From Campylobacteraceae bacterium (GTDB lineage Bacteria > Campylobacterota > Campylobacteria > Campylobacterales > Sulfurospirillaceae), in the NCBI GenBank assembly GCA_019162915.1, contig JAFLKZ010000056.1, forward strand, positions 1,238 to 12,037: a DNA stretch of 10,800 nucleotides, written 5' to 3'. Shown here in pieces: positions 1 through 5,700 of the stretch (the stretch's first letter is position 1; the number at the start of each line of letters is the position of its first letter). A program made the position numbers and the translations under genes. The notes below the pieces were generated by a model that saw only the letters and a list, made by a program, of their open reading frames with translations, ran no database searches and was not told the origin of the DNA.

Positions 1-266
1 TGGAATTTTGTCCCTATTGTGAAAAAATGGAAAAGTTTGTTTTGTCCAAAGATGATGTTAAAAGTGTTATTAATAATATGTATATTTTTATTAAATTAGA
101 TATCAATAAAGAGTCAATTCCAGAACTTTTAACATCAAGGATGACACCAACTTTTTATATTTTAACCGATGATGGAGAGAGTATTATCAGCGAGATTAAG
201 GGTGCACCTTCAAAAAGTGAATTTTTAAGTTTTTTAAATAAAATACATGAAAAAGGTAAGAAATAA
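1..266 (+). CDS. Thioredoxin-fold protein with CPYC active site (5' end missing)
   Basis: The gene enters from the left edge. The frame is open from base 3, where it reads E-F-C-P-Y-C-E-K before the first ATG at 27, so that ATG is internal and the true start lies outside the window. C-P-Y-C (bases 9-20) is a thioredoxin-type redox motif. The cis-proline expected in this fold is the P in M-T-P-T-F, 46 residues after the first cysteine. A short C-terminal helix (FLSFLNKIHEKGKK) completes the domain, and the gene stops at TAA 264-266. By family it should reduce or oxidise disulfides. Whether it is exported cannot be seen because the N-terminus is missing. The next gene begins 1 nt after the stop and encodes a collinear relative, so the two are probably one transcript and a tandem duplication. 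The exact subfamily (SoxW-like or other thioredoxin-like) is not resolved. Confidence 0.85.
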   Translation, partial: EFCPYCEKMEKFVLSKDDVKSVINNMYIFIKLDINKESIPELLTSRMTPTFYILTDDGESIISEIKGAPSKSEFLSFLNKIHEKGKK

Positions 267-267
267 A

Positions 268-660
268 ATGAAAATATTTTTTAAAACACTATTAATGGTT
301 CTTTTGATGGTAAATTTTTTAAATGCAGGATTTTTAGACATAGAAAGCAAACAAGCTCTGAAAGAGAAAAAATTAATTTTACTGACTATCAAAAGTGATA
401 CTTGTCCTTATTGTCTAAAAATGAAGGAAGATGTTTTCGATGCCCCAAAATATAAGGCACAAATTAATCAAAAATATTTACATGTAGAGATAGATGGCAA
501 AGATATAACATTACCGCATTATTTACATGCAAAGTATTTGCCGACTAATTTTATACTCTCACCCAAAACACTTGCAATCTTGGATGAATTCCCTGGTTAC
601 ATTGAGCCTATACATTTTTTAGAGTTACTTAATGAGGTTTATGCGCAGGAAATTAAGTAG
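268..660 (+). CDS. Exported thioredoxin-family protein, CPYC
   Basis: A 130-residue protein. Residues 1-20 look like a Sec signal peptide: M-K-I-F-F-K, a hydrophobic core, then N-A before G-F. C46-P-Y-C49 is the redox centre and P92 in L-P-T-N-F is the cis-proline. The mature protein is expected in the periplasm as a thiol-disulfide oxidoreductase. I chose ATG 268 rather than the in-frame ATG 247 because 247 lies inside the upstream gene and would add charged residues before the signal peptide, while A-AGGTAAG at 252-260 gives 268 a ribosome site. It aligns without gaps to the preceding gene from the CPYC motif to the C-terminus. Its stop (658-660) overlaps the end of the convergent membrane-protein gene by 8 nt. 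Substrate and physiological partner are unknown. Confidence 0.85.
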   Translation: MKIFFKTLLMVLLMVNFLNAGFLDIESKQALKEKKLILLTIKSDTCPYCLKMKEDVFDAPKYKAQINQKYLHVEIDGKDITLPHYLHAKYLPTNFILSPKTLAILDEFPGYIEPIHFLELLNEVYAQEIK

Positions 661-1537
661 ATTGTCTCTTAAAATATTTTAGAACTAAGTAGGATAAAAG
701 TGTTGCAAAGATAACTCTCATCGCAATAATTATCCATAAATTAGCGCCAAAGATGACAAATAGAAGTGTATCTTCTATGATGGCATGACAAATCATCAGA
801 TAAGTTCCTATATAAAAAATATCTTTTTGACTCAGCAGACCTTTCTCATATTCAGAAATTAAAACTCCAGCTCCATAAGTTATTCCTAAAACAACACCAA
901 CGGTGATAGAAAAACCACTATTAACTTTTTTTGAGTAACGCTGTATCGTAGAAAGTGATTTGATGAAATCTAGAAAAAAGATAAGTAGCGTAACCAGTGC
1001 AATAATTTTGATAGATAAGGAAAGCGACTCATAAATTGAATTTTGAAGTAATGAAAAGATAGAATCGAATTGATTAAGTAAAGGCAAGGCTAAATCTTTT
1101 GCTCCTTTAGTTGAAAACCATATATCAGGCAATAAAGAAGTAATATACCCAACACATAATCCAGCGATAAGACGTAAAAGAACGGAATAAATTCTAGGAA
1201 TACCCAGTCTTTTCATGATTTCTGTTTCGACGAGCAAAGCATGGCAAATACCTAAAAAAACTGCCAAAATAGTCCATTCTTTTGGACTTAATCCAATAGG
1301 TGCAGCAAAAGCAATAGCTGCGTAAAGATTTAAAAATATGCCACTAACAATAGCAAGTGCCGCTTCTTGAGGGAGTCCCAAGAGTGAAACAATAGGTTTA
1401 AAGATAAAGGTAATATGCTTTAACACATCATAGTAAAAGAGCACATCTGCCAAAATATAGATAGGAACAATCAGCTTAAGGATAGTCCATGAGCTTTTAA
1501 TAGATGTTTTAAGTGATGTTTTAGGTGAAAATAACAT
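653..1537 (-). CDS. Nucleoside-recognition (GATE) domain membrane protein, two repeats
   Basis: A 294-residue integral membrane protein with several hydrophobic segments (about 15-35, 44-80, 88-106, 118-136, 176-196, 210-228, 240-285). It resembles nucleoside recognition/GATE domain proteins (the SpmA/SpmB/FeoB-Gate superfamily). The same motif appears twice, at residues 97-105 (I-C-H-A-L-L-V-E-T) and 249-257 (I-C-H-A-I-I-E-D-T), so the protein is an internal duplication of one GATE unit. Proteins of this type are described as transporters or gates, but the substrate of this subgroup is not established and I do not assign one. The start ATG 1535-1537 has AAAAGAG (1543-1549) in front of it. 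A possible -10 (TATAAA, 1562-1567) would overlap the oppositely directed tRNA promoter. It is not in an operon: convergent with the thioredoxin gene and divergent from the tRNA. Confidence 0.8.
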   Translation of the reverse strand: MLFSPKTSLKTSIKSSWTILKLIVPIYILADVLFYYDVLKHITFIFKPIVSLLGLPQEAALAIVSGIFLNLYAAIAFAAPIGLSPKEWTILAVFLGICHALLVETEIMKRLGIPRIYSVLLRLIAGLCVGYITSLLPDIWFSTKGAKDLALPLLNQFDSIFSLLQNSIYESLSLSIKIIALVTLLIFFLDFIKSLSTIQRYSKKVNSGFSITVGVVLGITYGAGVLISEYEKGLLSQKDIFYIGTYLMICHAIIEDTLLFVIFGANLWIIIAMRVIFATLLSYLVLKYFKRQST

Positions 1538-1555
1538 TTTAACTCTTTTAAAGAC

Positions 1556-1583
1556 TTGATTTTTATAAAAAATAAGCTATAAT
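1556..1583 (+). promoter_or_regulatory. Promoter of the tRNA-Arg gene
   Basis: A perfect TATAAT lies at 1578-1583 with TTGATT at 1556-1561, separated by 16 bp. Transcription should begin near 1590, leaving a leader of about 16 nt before the tRNA. A GC discriminator-like stretch (CCGACC, 1585-1590) follows the -10, as is common for stable RNA promoters. The assignment is by consensus only. Confidence 0.65.
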
Positions 1584-1605
1584 ACCGACCTCAATTAACA
1601 TATGT

Positions 1606-1682
1606 GCGCTCGTAGCTCAGCTGGATAGAGCATCGGTTTGCGGTACCGAAGGTCACAGATTCGAATTCTGTCGGGCGCACCA
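1606..1682 (+). tRNA. tRNA-Arg, anticodon GCG
   Basis: A complete 77-nt cloverleaf including encoded CCA. The acceptor stem is GCGCTCG (1606-1612) with CGGGCGC (1672-1678), including one G-U pair. The D stem is GCTC/GAGC (1615-1618, 1628-1631). The anticodon stem is TCGGT/ACCGA (1633-1637, 1645-1649). The loop TTGCGGT places anticodon GCG at 1640-1642. The variable loop is AGGTC, the T stem is ACAGA/TCTGT and the T loop is TTCGAAT. The discriminator is A1679 and CCA is 1680-1682. GCG reads CGC, and CGU by wobble, without needing inosine; base 37 is G. The 3' end lies 4 nt from the stop of the convergent acetyltransferase gene, so any terminator must lie inside that gene. No hairpin with a T run is obvious. 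Confidence 0.96.
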
Positions 1683-1686
1683 CTTC

Positions 1687-2145
1687 TTAAAACGTTTCTT
1701 CAAATATTATATATGGTGTTTTTTGTAATCCTAGATTTTCATATGACTTTTGTGTTTCTTTATCGTCTTTTTGAACAAAAAGCCTTATTCCACATACATC
1801 ATAATGTTCTTTGGCAAGCTCTTTTGCTTTACTTAAAATAGCATCGTGAATTTCTTTTTCATTTTCATTTGATTTGACAAAAATACTTTGTATGCAGTAA
1901 AATGCACCATTATTCCAATCACTCCATTCTCTTGTTATCATCGTAATTCCTACGATTTTTTTATCGAGTTCTGCAATAAGATAAAAACCATTATTAAATT
2001 TTGCAAAAACTTGATGAACGCCTTCTGTTGTTAGCGCTAAAGAGATACTCTTGTCAACAGTCTCTTTGGCAAAAAGAACATTGAAGTTGGCAATTTCTTG
2101 AGCATCGTCTCGTGTTGCAATGCGAATAACTAAATTTTTTAGCAT
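1687..2145 (-). CDS. GNAT-family N-acetyltransferase
   Basis: A 152-residue protein with a GNAT fold layout. It has an N-terminal strand-helix (V-I-R-I-A-T-R-D-D-A), a central strand with W-N-N-G-A-F-Y-C-I-Q-S-I-F-V (77-90), and the C-terminal Y-E-N-L-G-L-Q-K-T-P-Y-I-I-F-E-E (135-150), which matches the usual strand 5-helix-strand end of GNAT enzymes. These enzymes transfer an acyl group from acyl-CoA to an amine; the substrate here is unknown. The segment after strand 4, where the CoA-binding loop normally reads R/Q-x-x-G-x-G/A, is K-S-N-E-N-E-K-E-I-H and has no glycine, so CoA binding is atypical or lost. AAGGA (2151-2155) sits 5 nt before the start, inside the end of murG. The start is 1 nt from the murG stop, so the gene is probably co-transcribed with ftsW and murG. 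Linkage to peptidoglycan genes is suggestive only. Confidence 0.82.
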   Translation of the reverse strand: MLKNLVIRIATRDDAQEIANFNVLFAKETVDKSISLALTTEGVHQVFAKFNNGFYLIAELDKKIVGITMITREWSDWNNGAFYCIQSIFVKSNENEKEIHDAILSKAKELAKEHYDVCGIRLFVQKDDKETQKSYENLGLQKTPYIIFEETF

Positions 2146-2146
2146 A

Positions 2147-3162
2147 TCAATCCTTTTTTAACATATAATCTACTATTTCTTTAGCACCACCATTTTGAAT
2201 GCTCTGTGCTAAATTTTTTGAAACCTCTTTGAGATTCACCTGTTTTATTTTATCTATTATTTTATTGATATCAATATCACCTTGCTTTTCCATCATTGCC
2301 AAACCTTTTTCCACTAGTGCTAACGCATTAAAAAACTGATGGTTTGCAGCAGCATGAGGATAAGGTATAAATAAAGAAGGAATACCAGTGGCACATAATT
2401 CCCATAGTGTACTTGCACCTGATCTACTTATCGCAAAATCGGCTTTCTCGAGCTTATGCGCAATTGCATTTGTAAAGTCAAAAACATCAGTTTCGATACC
2501 GTTAGCTTCATAGAAATTCTTAACTGTTTCAAGCTCTTTTTTACCCGTTTGGTGGATAATGGAGATATCATTTTTTTTTAATTCTAATGCCATATTCATA
2601 GCAAGTTGATTGATAAAACTTGCCCCTTGGCTCCCACCTAGAAAAATAATAGTTTTTAGGGTATTTCGCTCTCTTTTTGTTTGGAAAAAAATTTCACTTA
2701 CGGGATAGTTTTTAAGTTCTGAACCCTTCTCATATGAGCTAAAAAAAGCTTTAGAAAAAGGTTTTAAAAGAGTATTTAGTTTGCCTTTAATTGCATTTTG
2801 CTCATGGATGTAAAGAGGGATACCACTTATAATGGCGCCAAAAGATGCAGGTGCAGCAGAATATCCACCGACTGAAAAGAGTTGCGTTACTTGGTGTTTT
2901 TTAAAATAGCTTTACATGTAAAGGCTGATTTGATAATGTTAAAAAGAGCAGTAATCTTTTTCAAACCACGCTTGTTGACGACTCCTTCACTTTGGAGAAA
3001 GTAAGTATGTGAAAAACCATCGTCATTTTCAAACCATGCTTTATCTTGACCACCTGTTGAGCCTATATAAATGGGCTTAAGACCTCTTTTATTAAGCTCT
3101 TCTTTAATAGCCCTTGCGATAACAAGATGTCCTCCTGTTCCGCCTCCTGTGATAGCTATCAT
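2147..3162 (-). CDS. murG: MurG, UDP-GlcNAc:lipid I GlcNAc transferase, interrupted by one frameshift
   Basis: MurG adds GlcNAc to lipid I to give lipid II at the cytoplasmic face of the membrane. The first frame (3162-2887) carries G-G-G-T-G-G-H (6-12) and runs to residue 91, then hits TAA at 2887-2889. Shifting by -1 at the A6 run (2897-2902) restores the rest: S-V-G-G-Y (97-101), I-H-E-Q-N-A (119-124), L-G-G-S-Q-G-A (175-181), R-S-G-A-S (247-251), W-E (254-255) and the UDP-GlcNAc-binding end near Q276, with TGA at 2147-2149. I translated the joining region by hand and found it open, so there is exactly one lesion. The repaired length is 338 residues, normal for MurG. The start codon overlaps the ftsW stop (ATGA). 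Since murG is essential, either the base call is wrong or the gene is recoded (see findings). Confidence 0.93.
2896..2902 (-). other. Slippery heptamer A AAA AAC at the murG frameshift
   Basis: Reading the minus strand in the MurG frame, the codons are TTA AAA AAC ACC AAG TAA. The last A of TTA plus AAA AAC forms A AAA AAC in exactly the phase needed for -1 ribosomal slippage (X XXY YYZ). A -1 slip here joins the N-terminal frame to the C-terminal frame, and the zero-frame stop follows 6 nt later. Adding one A to the run would repair the gene equally well. No convincing downstream stem-loop was found by eye, so the site may be no more than a mutable or miscalled homopolymer. Confidence 0.7.
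2911..2922. repeat. Palindrome TTTACATGTAAA, copy inside murG
   Basis: A perfect 12-bp palindrome, extended to 14 bp by flanking C2910 and G2923. In murG it encodes F-T-C-K, so unlike most other copies it is not in the L-H-V reading frame. It lies 8 nt upstream, in the murG direction, of the slippery heptamer. Confidence 0.75.
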
Positions 3163-4319
3163 AGCTTTACTTTTTTACTAATCATTAACACCATCCCAAT
3201 ACCAACAGAAATAGCTAAAATAGAACTTCCTCCATAGCTAATAAAAGGTACAGAAATACCTTTTATAGGCGTAATAGAGGTTATTCCATAAGCGTTCATG
3301 AGAAAAGAAAAAACAATTAAAAGACCAATACCGAGGGAAAAAAGATAATAGACTCGGTTTTGGCTACGACTAGATATTTTAAAGATACGGTAGATAATCC
3401 CTATCATGACCAGTGTTAAGAGTGCAACACCAATAGCGCCTATCTCTTCTGCAATACCCGCAAGTGCAAAGTCGGTATGTACTTCGCTTAAATAGCCAAG
3501 TTTAAAAAGTCCACTTCCCACACCTTCACCAAAAAGTCCACCATGTTTGATGGCATTGAGTGAATGTGAGATTTGATAGGGTTCTGGTGCATCGTCTACT
3601 CGAAGTACTGCCGCAATTTTGTCAGGGAAAAGTGAAAGTACCATATTTTGAATAGTTGCCCACCATGTTTTAATTCTTAATATCCTATGACTGGAACTAA
3701 AAATAGCGACTAAAAAAACAAAGATAGAACCAAGAATGGAAAGCATGAAAAGTTGCAAGCTCGTTCCTGCAAAAAATGCCATAACGGCAAGCGTTAATGC
3801 TAATACGACAACTTGACCAAGATCATTTTGCATCACAGCAATAAGATAAATAACCAAAATAAAAACTGCAATATAGGGTAGAATAAGGGTCATTTCTTCT
3901 TTTAACGTCTTCTTGCTATCGTTCAGTTTTCTAGCAAAACTCCACGCTAGAAAATAGACAAAGCCTATTTTGAAAAATTCTACAGGTGCAAAAGAAAATC
4001 CAGGAAGTCGTATCCATCTTTTAGCTCCTCCTGCTGATGTAACAAGGGCTTCTGGAAGATAGTGCATAACTCCCATAAGAAGTAGGCAGCTTAAAAAGAT
4101 GGTAAATCCTATAGGCATTAAAAATTTATCAGGATCAACGAGAGAGAGACTCCACATGATGGCAATGGATATCATACCTACTAGGAATTGTCGTATAAAA
4201 AAGTGGTATTCTGCATAGTCAAAAAAGAGTATTGTGAACACAGGCAAGGAGAGTGAAAAGACAATGCCTGTAAAAATCGCTAGTGCACAAAGCGAAAAAA
4301 GTATTTTATCTGTTTCCAT
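3159..4319 (-). CDS. ftsW: FtsW/RodA-type SEDS glycan polymerase
   Basis: A 386-residue polytopic membrane protein of the SEDS family, which polymerises lipid II into glycan strands together with a class B PBP. About ten membrane segments alternate with charged loops. Family landmarks are A-K-R-W-I-R-L-P-G (99-107), A-P-V-E-F-F-K (111-117), N-D-L-G-Q (165-169), the H-T-D-F-A-L-A-G-I-A-E-E region (281-292) with D283 in the position of the catalytic aspartate, and F-I-S-Y-G-G-S-S (359-366). Direct linkage to murG (ATGA overlap) favours FtsW over RodA; distinguishing them by sequence alone is uncertain. The start ATG 4317-4319 has a weak AAAGAG (4323-4328) 3 nt upstream, so initiation may be inefficient. 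The gene is divergent from flgB across 128 bp. Together with FtsI, encoded on the other side of the rod genes, it would form the septal synthase pair. Confidence 0.9.
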   Translation of the reverse strand: METDKILFSLCALAIFTGIVFSLSLPVFTILFFDYAEYHFFIRQFLVGMISIAIMWSLSLVDPDKFLMPIGFTIFLSCLLLMGVMHYLPEALVTSAGGAKRWIRLPGFSFAPVEFFKIGFVYFLAWSFARKLNDSKKTLKEEMTLILPYIAVFILVIYLIAVMQNDLGQVVVLALTLAVMAFFAGTSLQLFMLSILGSIFVFLVAIFSSSHRILRIKTWWATIQNMVLSLFPDKIAAVLRVDDAPEPYQISHSLNAIKHGGLFGEGVGSGLFKLGYLSEVHTDFALAGIAEEIGAIGVALLTLVMIGIIYRIFKISSRSQNRVYYLFSLGIGLLIVFSFLMNAYGITSITPIKGISVPFISYGGSSILAISVGIGMVLMISKKVKL

Positions 4320-4344
4320 AGGCTCTTTACTATTGTATAATTTC

Positions 4345-4350
4345 TTTATA
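4345..4350 (-). promoter_or_regulatory. Possible -10 for the ftsW-murG-GNAT operon
   Basis: On the minus strand TATAAA occurs here within an A/T-rich run and would start transcription about 18 nt before ftsW. TATACA at 4334-4339 is an alternative but leaves almost no leader. No -35 is recognisable, which is usual in this phylum. This is a consensus guess. Confidence 0.3.
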
Positions 4351-4398
4351 TTTTACATTAAAAAAGATTAAAAAATAGTTTGGCACTATTGCATTTTT

Positions 4399-4416
4399 TG
4401 GAATGAAATTTGCTTT
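4399..4416 (+). promoter_or_regulatory. Sigma-54 promoter of flgB operon
   Basis: TTGGAATGAAATTTGCTTT contains GG at 4400-4401 and GC at 4412-4413, exactly 12 nt apart as required for -24/-12 promoters. It matches the Campylobacter form TTGGAA-N-TTGCTTT. Transcription should start near 4425, about 23 nt before flgB. In this phylum, RpoN with the FlgSR two-component system drives rod and hook genes, which fits the genes downstream. Confidence 0.85.
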
Positions 4417-4447
4417 ATAAAACTAGATAAACAAAGAGGTAAGTAAG

Positions 4448-4882
4448 ATGGGTTTTGAGATAAGTAAGGCAAATCAGCTTTTAGTACAAGGTTTAAATGC
4501 AAGAGCACTTCGACAAGACCTTGTATCTGGTAATATTGCTAATATTGACACCCCTTTTTATAAAGCGAGAGATATTGATTTTGAAACAACCCTTATCGCC
4601 AAAACAAAAGAGATTTACGGAGATGGCAGTTCTACGAATAAGCTTGAGATGGCGCAAACCAATGGGGCGCATTTAAGTGCACACAAAGATATTGATTCTT
4701 CTAAAGCAACTATTTATATGAGAGATGGACACATGGCTAGAAATGATGCCAACACAGTTGATTTGGACGTAGAAACGTCTGAACTTAGTAAAAATAGCAT
4801 GATGTTTAATGCACTCACGTCTGCATTGCAAAAAGATGGTATGATTTTTAAAAGTGTCATCGATTCATCGGCTAAGAGTTAA
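4448..4882 (+). CDS. flgB: Flagellar proximal rod protein FlgB
   Basis: A 144-residue protein, of typical length for FlgB. It builds the proximal rod of the flagellar basal body in the periplasm, exported by the flagellar type III apparatus without a cleaved signal. The N-terminal rod-protein motif is clear: L-R-Q-D-L-V-S-G-N-I-A-N-I-D-T-P-F-Y-K-A (21-40), with N-I-A-N at 29-32. The C-terminal helix (L-S-K-N-S-M-M-F-N-A-L-T-S-A-L) is the coiled-coil partner of the N-terminal helix in rod proteins. AGAGGTAAG (4435-4443) precedes ATG 4448, and a sigma-54 promoter lies directly upstream. It is the first gene of flgB-flgC-fliE-ftsI, and flgC follows 9 nt after the stop. Confidence 0.96.
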   Translation: MGFEISKANQLLVQGLNARALRQDLVSGNIANIDTPFYKARDIDFETTLIAKTKEIYGDGSSTNKLEMAQTNGAHLSAHKDIDSSKATIYMRDGHMARNDANTVDLDVETSELSKNSMMFNALTSALQKDGMIFKSVIDSSAKS

Positions 4883-4891
4883 GGATAAATA

Positions 4892-5386
4892 ATGGCATAT
4901 TTAAGTAGTTTTGACATCAGCAGTTATGGTCTTTCTGCACAACGTTTTCGTATGGATATCATTAGTTCTAACATAGCAAATGCGAGTACAACACGCACGA
5001 GTGAAGGTGGTCCTTATCAGCGTAAAGATGTTGTTTTTAAGGCAACAGAATTTAGTAAAGCCCTCAATGCAGAGATATCTGGAAAAAATAATATGCTCGA
5101 ATATGAAAATCCACTTGGCGATAAATTCTTGCAAAGCAATGCCAATCCTGCTATAATGACCGTATCTGTGGATAAAGTGGTACGCGATGAGAGCGAGTTT
5201 AAATACAAATTTGAACCATCTCACCCTGATGCTAACGCAGAGGGTTATGTGGCATATCCAAATATTAATCCCGTCATTGAGATGTCAAATCTCATTGAAG
5301 CAACCAGAGCTTATCAAGCAAACGTGGCAGCATTTCAAAGTGCTAAATCTATAGCGCAAAGTGCCATAGATATTTTAAAAGGATAA
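4892..5386 (+). CDS. flgC: Flagellar proximal rod protein FlgC
   Basis: A 164-residue rod protein. The N-terminal motif M-D-I-I-S-S-N-I-A-N-A-S-T-T-R-T (21-36) and the C-terminal M-S-N-L-I-E-A-T-R-A-Y-Q-A-N-V (about 131-145) are the two conserved ends of the FlgC/FlgG/FlgE rod-hook family. The middle segment, with V-A-Y-P-N-I-N-P-V near 119-127, is the usual FlgC pattern. It acts in the periplasmic rod between FlgB and FlgF/FlgG. AGGA at 4882-4885 overlaps the flgB stop and gives a 6-nt spacer to ATG 4892, so flgB and flgC are probably translationally linked. fliE begins 5 nt after the stop. Confidence 0.96.
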   Translation: MAYLSSFDISSYGLSAQRFRMDIISSNIANASTTRTSEGGPYQRKDVVFKATEFSKALNAEISGKNNMLEYENPLGDKFLQSNANPAIMTVSVDKVVRDESEFKYKFEPSHPDANAEGYVAYPNINPVIEMSNLIEATRAYQANVAAFQSAKSIAQSAIDILKG

Positions 5387-5391
5387 TTTAG

Positions 5392-5688
5392 ATGACCAGT
5401 AGTATTGATAAACTTTCATCACTTAATACAATAGCAAAGACAGCCGTTGATAAAGCAGGCACTTCGAATACTGATTTTTCAAAGATACTCAAAGAATCTT
5501 TGGAAGAGGTTAATGATACGCAAGTTAGAGGTGATAGAGCTATGGCAGATATCGCTACGGGTGAAGTTAAAGATTTGCATCAAGCCGCAATTGCTATTAA
5601 TAAAGCAGAAACAAGTATGAAAATGATGTTGGAAATTAGAAATAAAGCACTCAATGCGTATAAAGAGATTGCTAGGACTCAGATTTAA
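5392..5688 (+). CDS. fliE: Flagellar hook-basal body protein FliE
   Basis: A 98-residue protein, the usual size for FliE, which connects the MS ring to the rod and is the first rod substrate exported. The conserved FliE stretch is seen in F-S-K-I-L-K-E-S-L-E-E-V-N (29-41), G-D-R-A-M-A-D-I-A-T-G (47-57), then D-L-H-Q-A-A-I-A-I-N-K-A-E-T-S (61-75), and the end M-K-M-M-L-E-I-R-N-K. AAAAGGA (5377-5383) sits 8 nt before ATG 5392 at the end of flgC. The stop (5686-5688) is in the same frame as the following ftsI, 12 nt upstream of its start. Confidence 0.95.
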   Translation: MTSSIDKLSSLNTIAKTAVDKAGTSNTDFSKILKESLEEVNDTQVRGDRAMADIATGEVKDLHQAAIAINKAETSMKMMLEIRNKALNAYKEIARTQI

Positions 5689-5700
5689 TCTTCTTCTTGC

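Noticed and set aside
670..681. TAAAATATTTTA palindrome as a terminator after the thioredoxin gene
   Set aside because: It has no GC pairs and no T run, and it encodes the C-terminus of the GATE protein. It is too weak to call.
1660..1690. tRNA 3' end as an integration (att) site
   Set aside because: No second copy of the tRNA 3' end, no integrase and no foreign genes are in the window.
1638..1841. Plus-strand open frame starting in the tRNA
   Set aside because: It begins in the tRNA anticodon loop and reads R-S-Q-I-R-I-L-S-G-A-P-L, the usual translation of a tRNA T arm. The rest is antisense to the GNAT gene.
2147..2599. Separate glycosyltransferase gene starting at 2599
   Set aside because: It is the C-terminal half of MurG. 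The same frame stays open upstream to the frameshift at 2897-2902, and the ATG at 2599 is an internal methionine.
4381..4392. TGGCAC followed by TTGC as a sigma-54 promoter
   Set aside because: The GG to GC distance is 9 nt instead of 12. The correctly spaced element lies 18 nt downstream (4399-4416).
4901..5224. Minus-strand frames opposite flgC (also 5017-5208 and 5479-5709)
   Set aside because: They are antisense to clear flagellar genes and have low-complexity, protein-unlike composition and no ribosome site.
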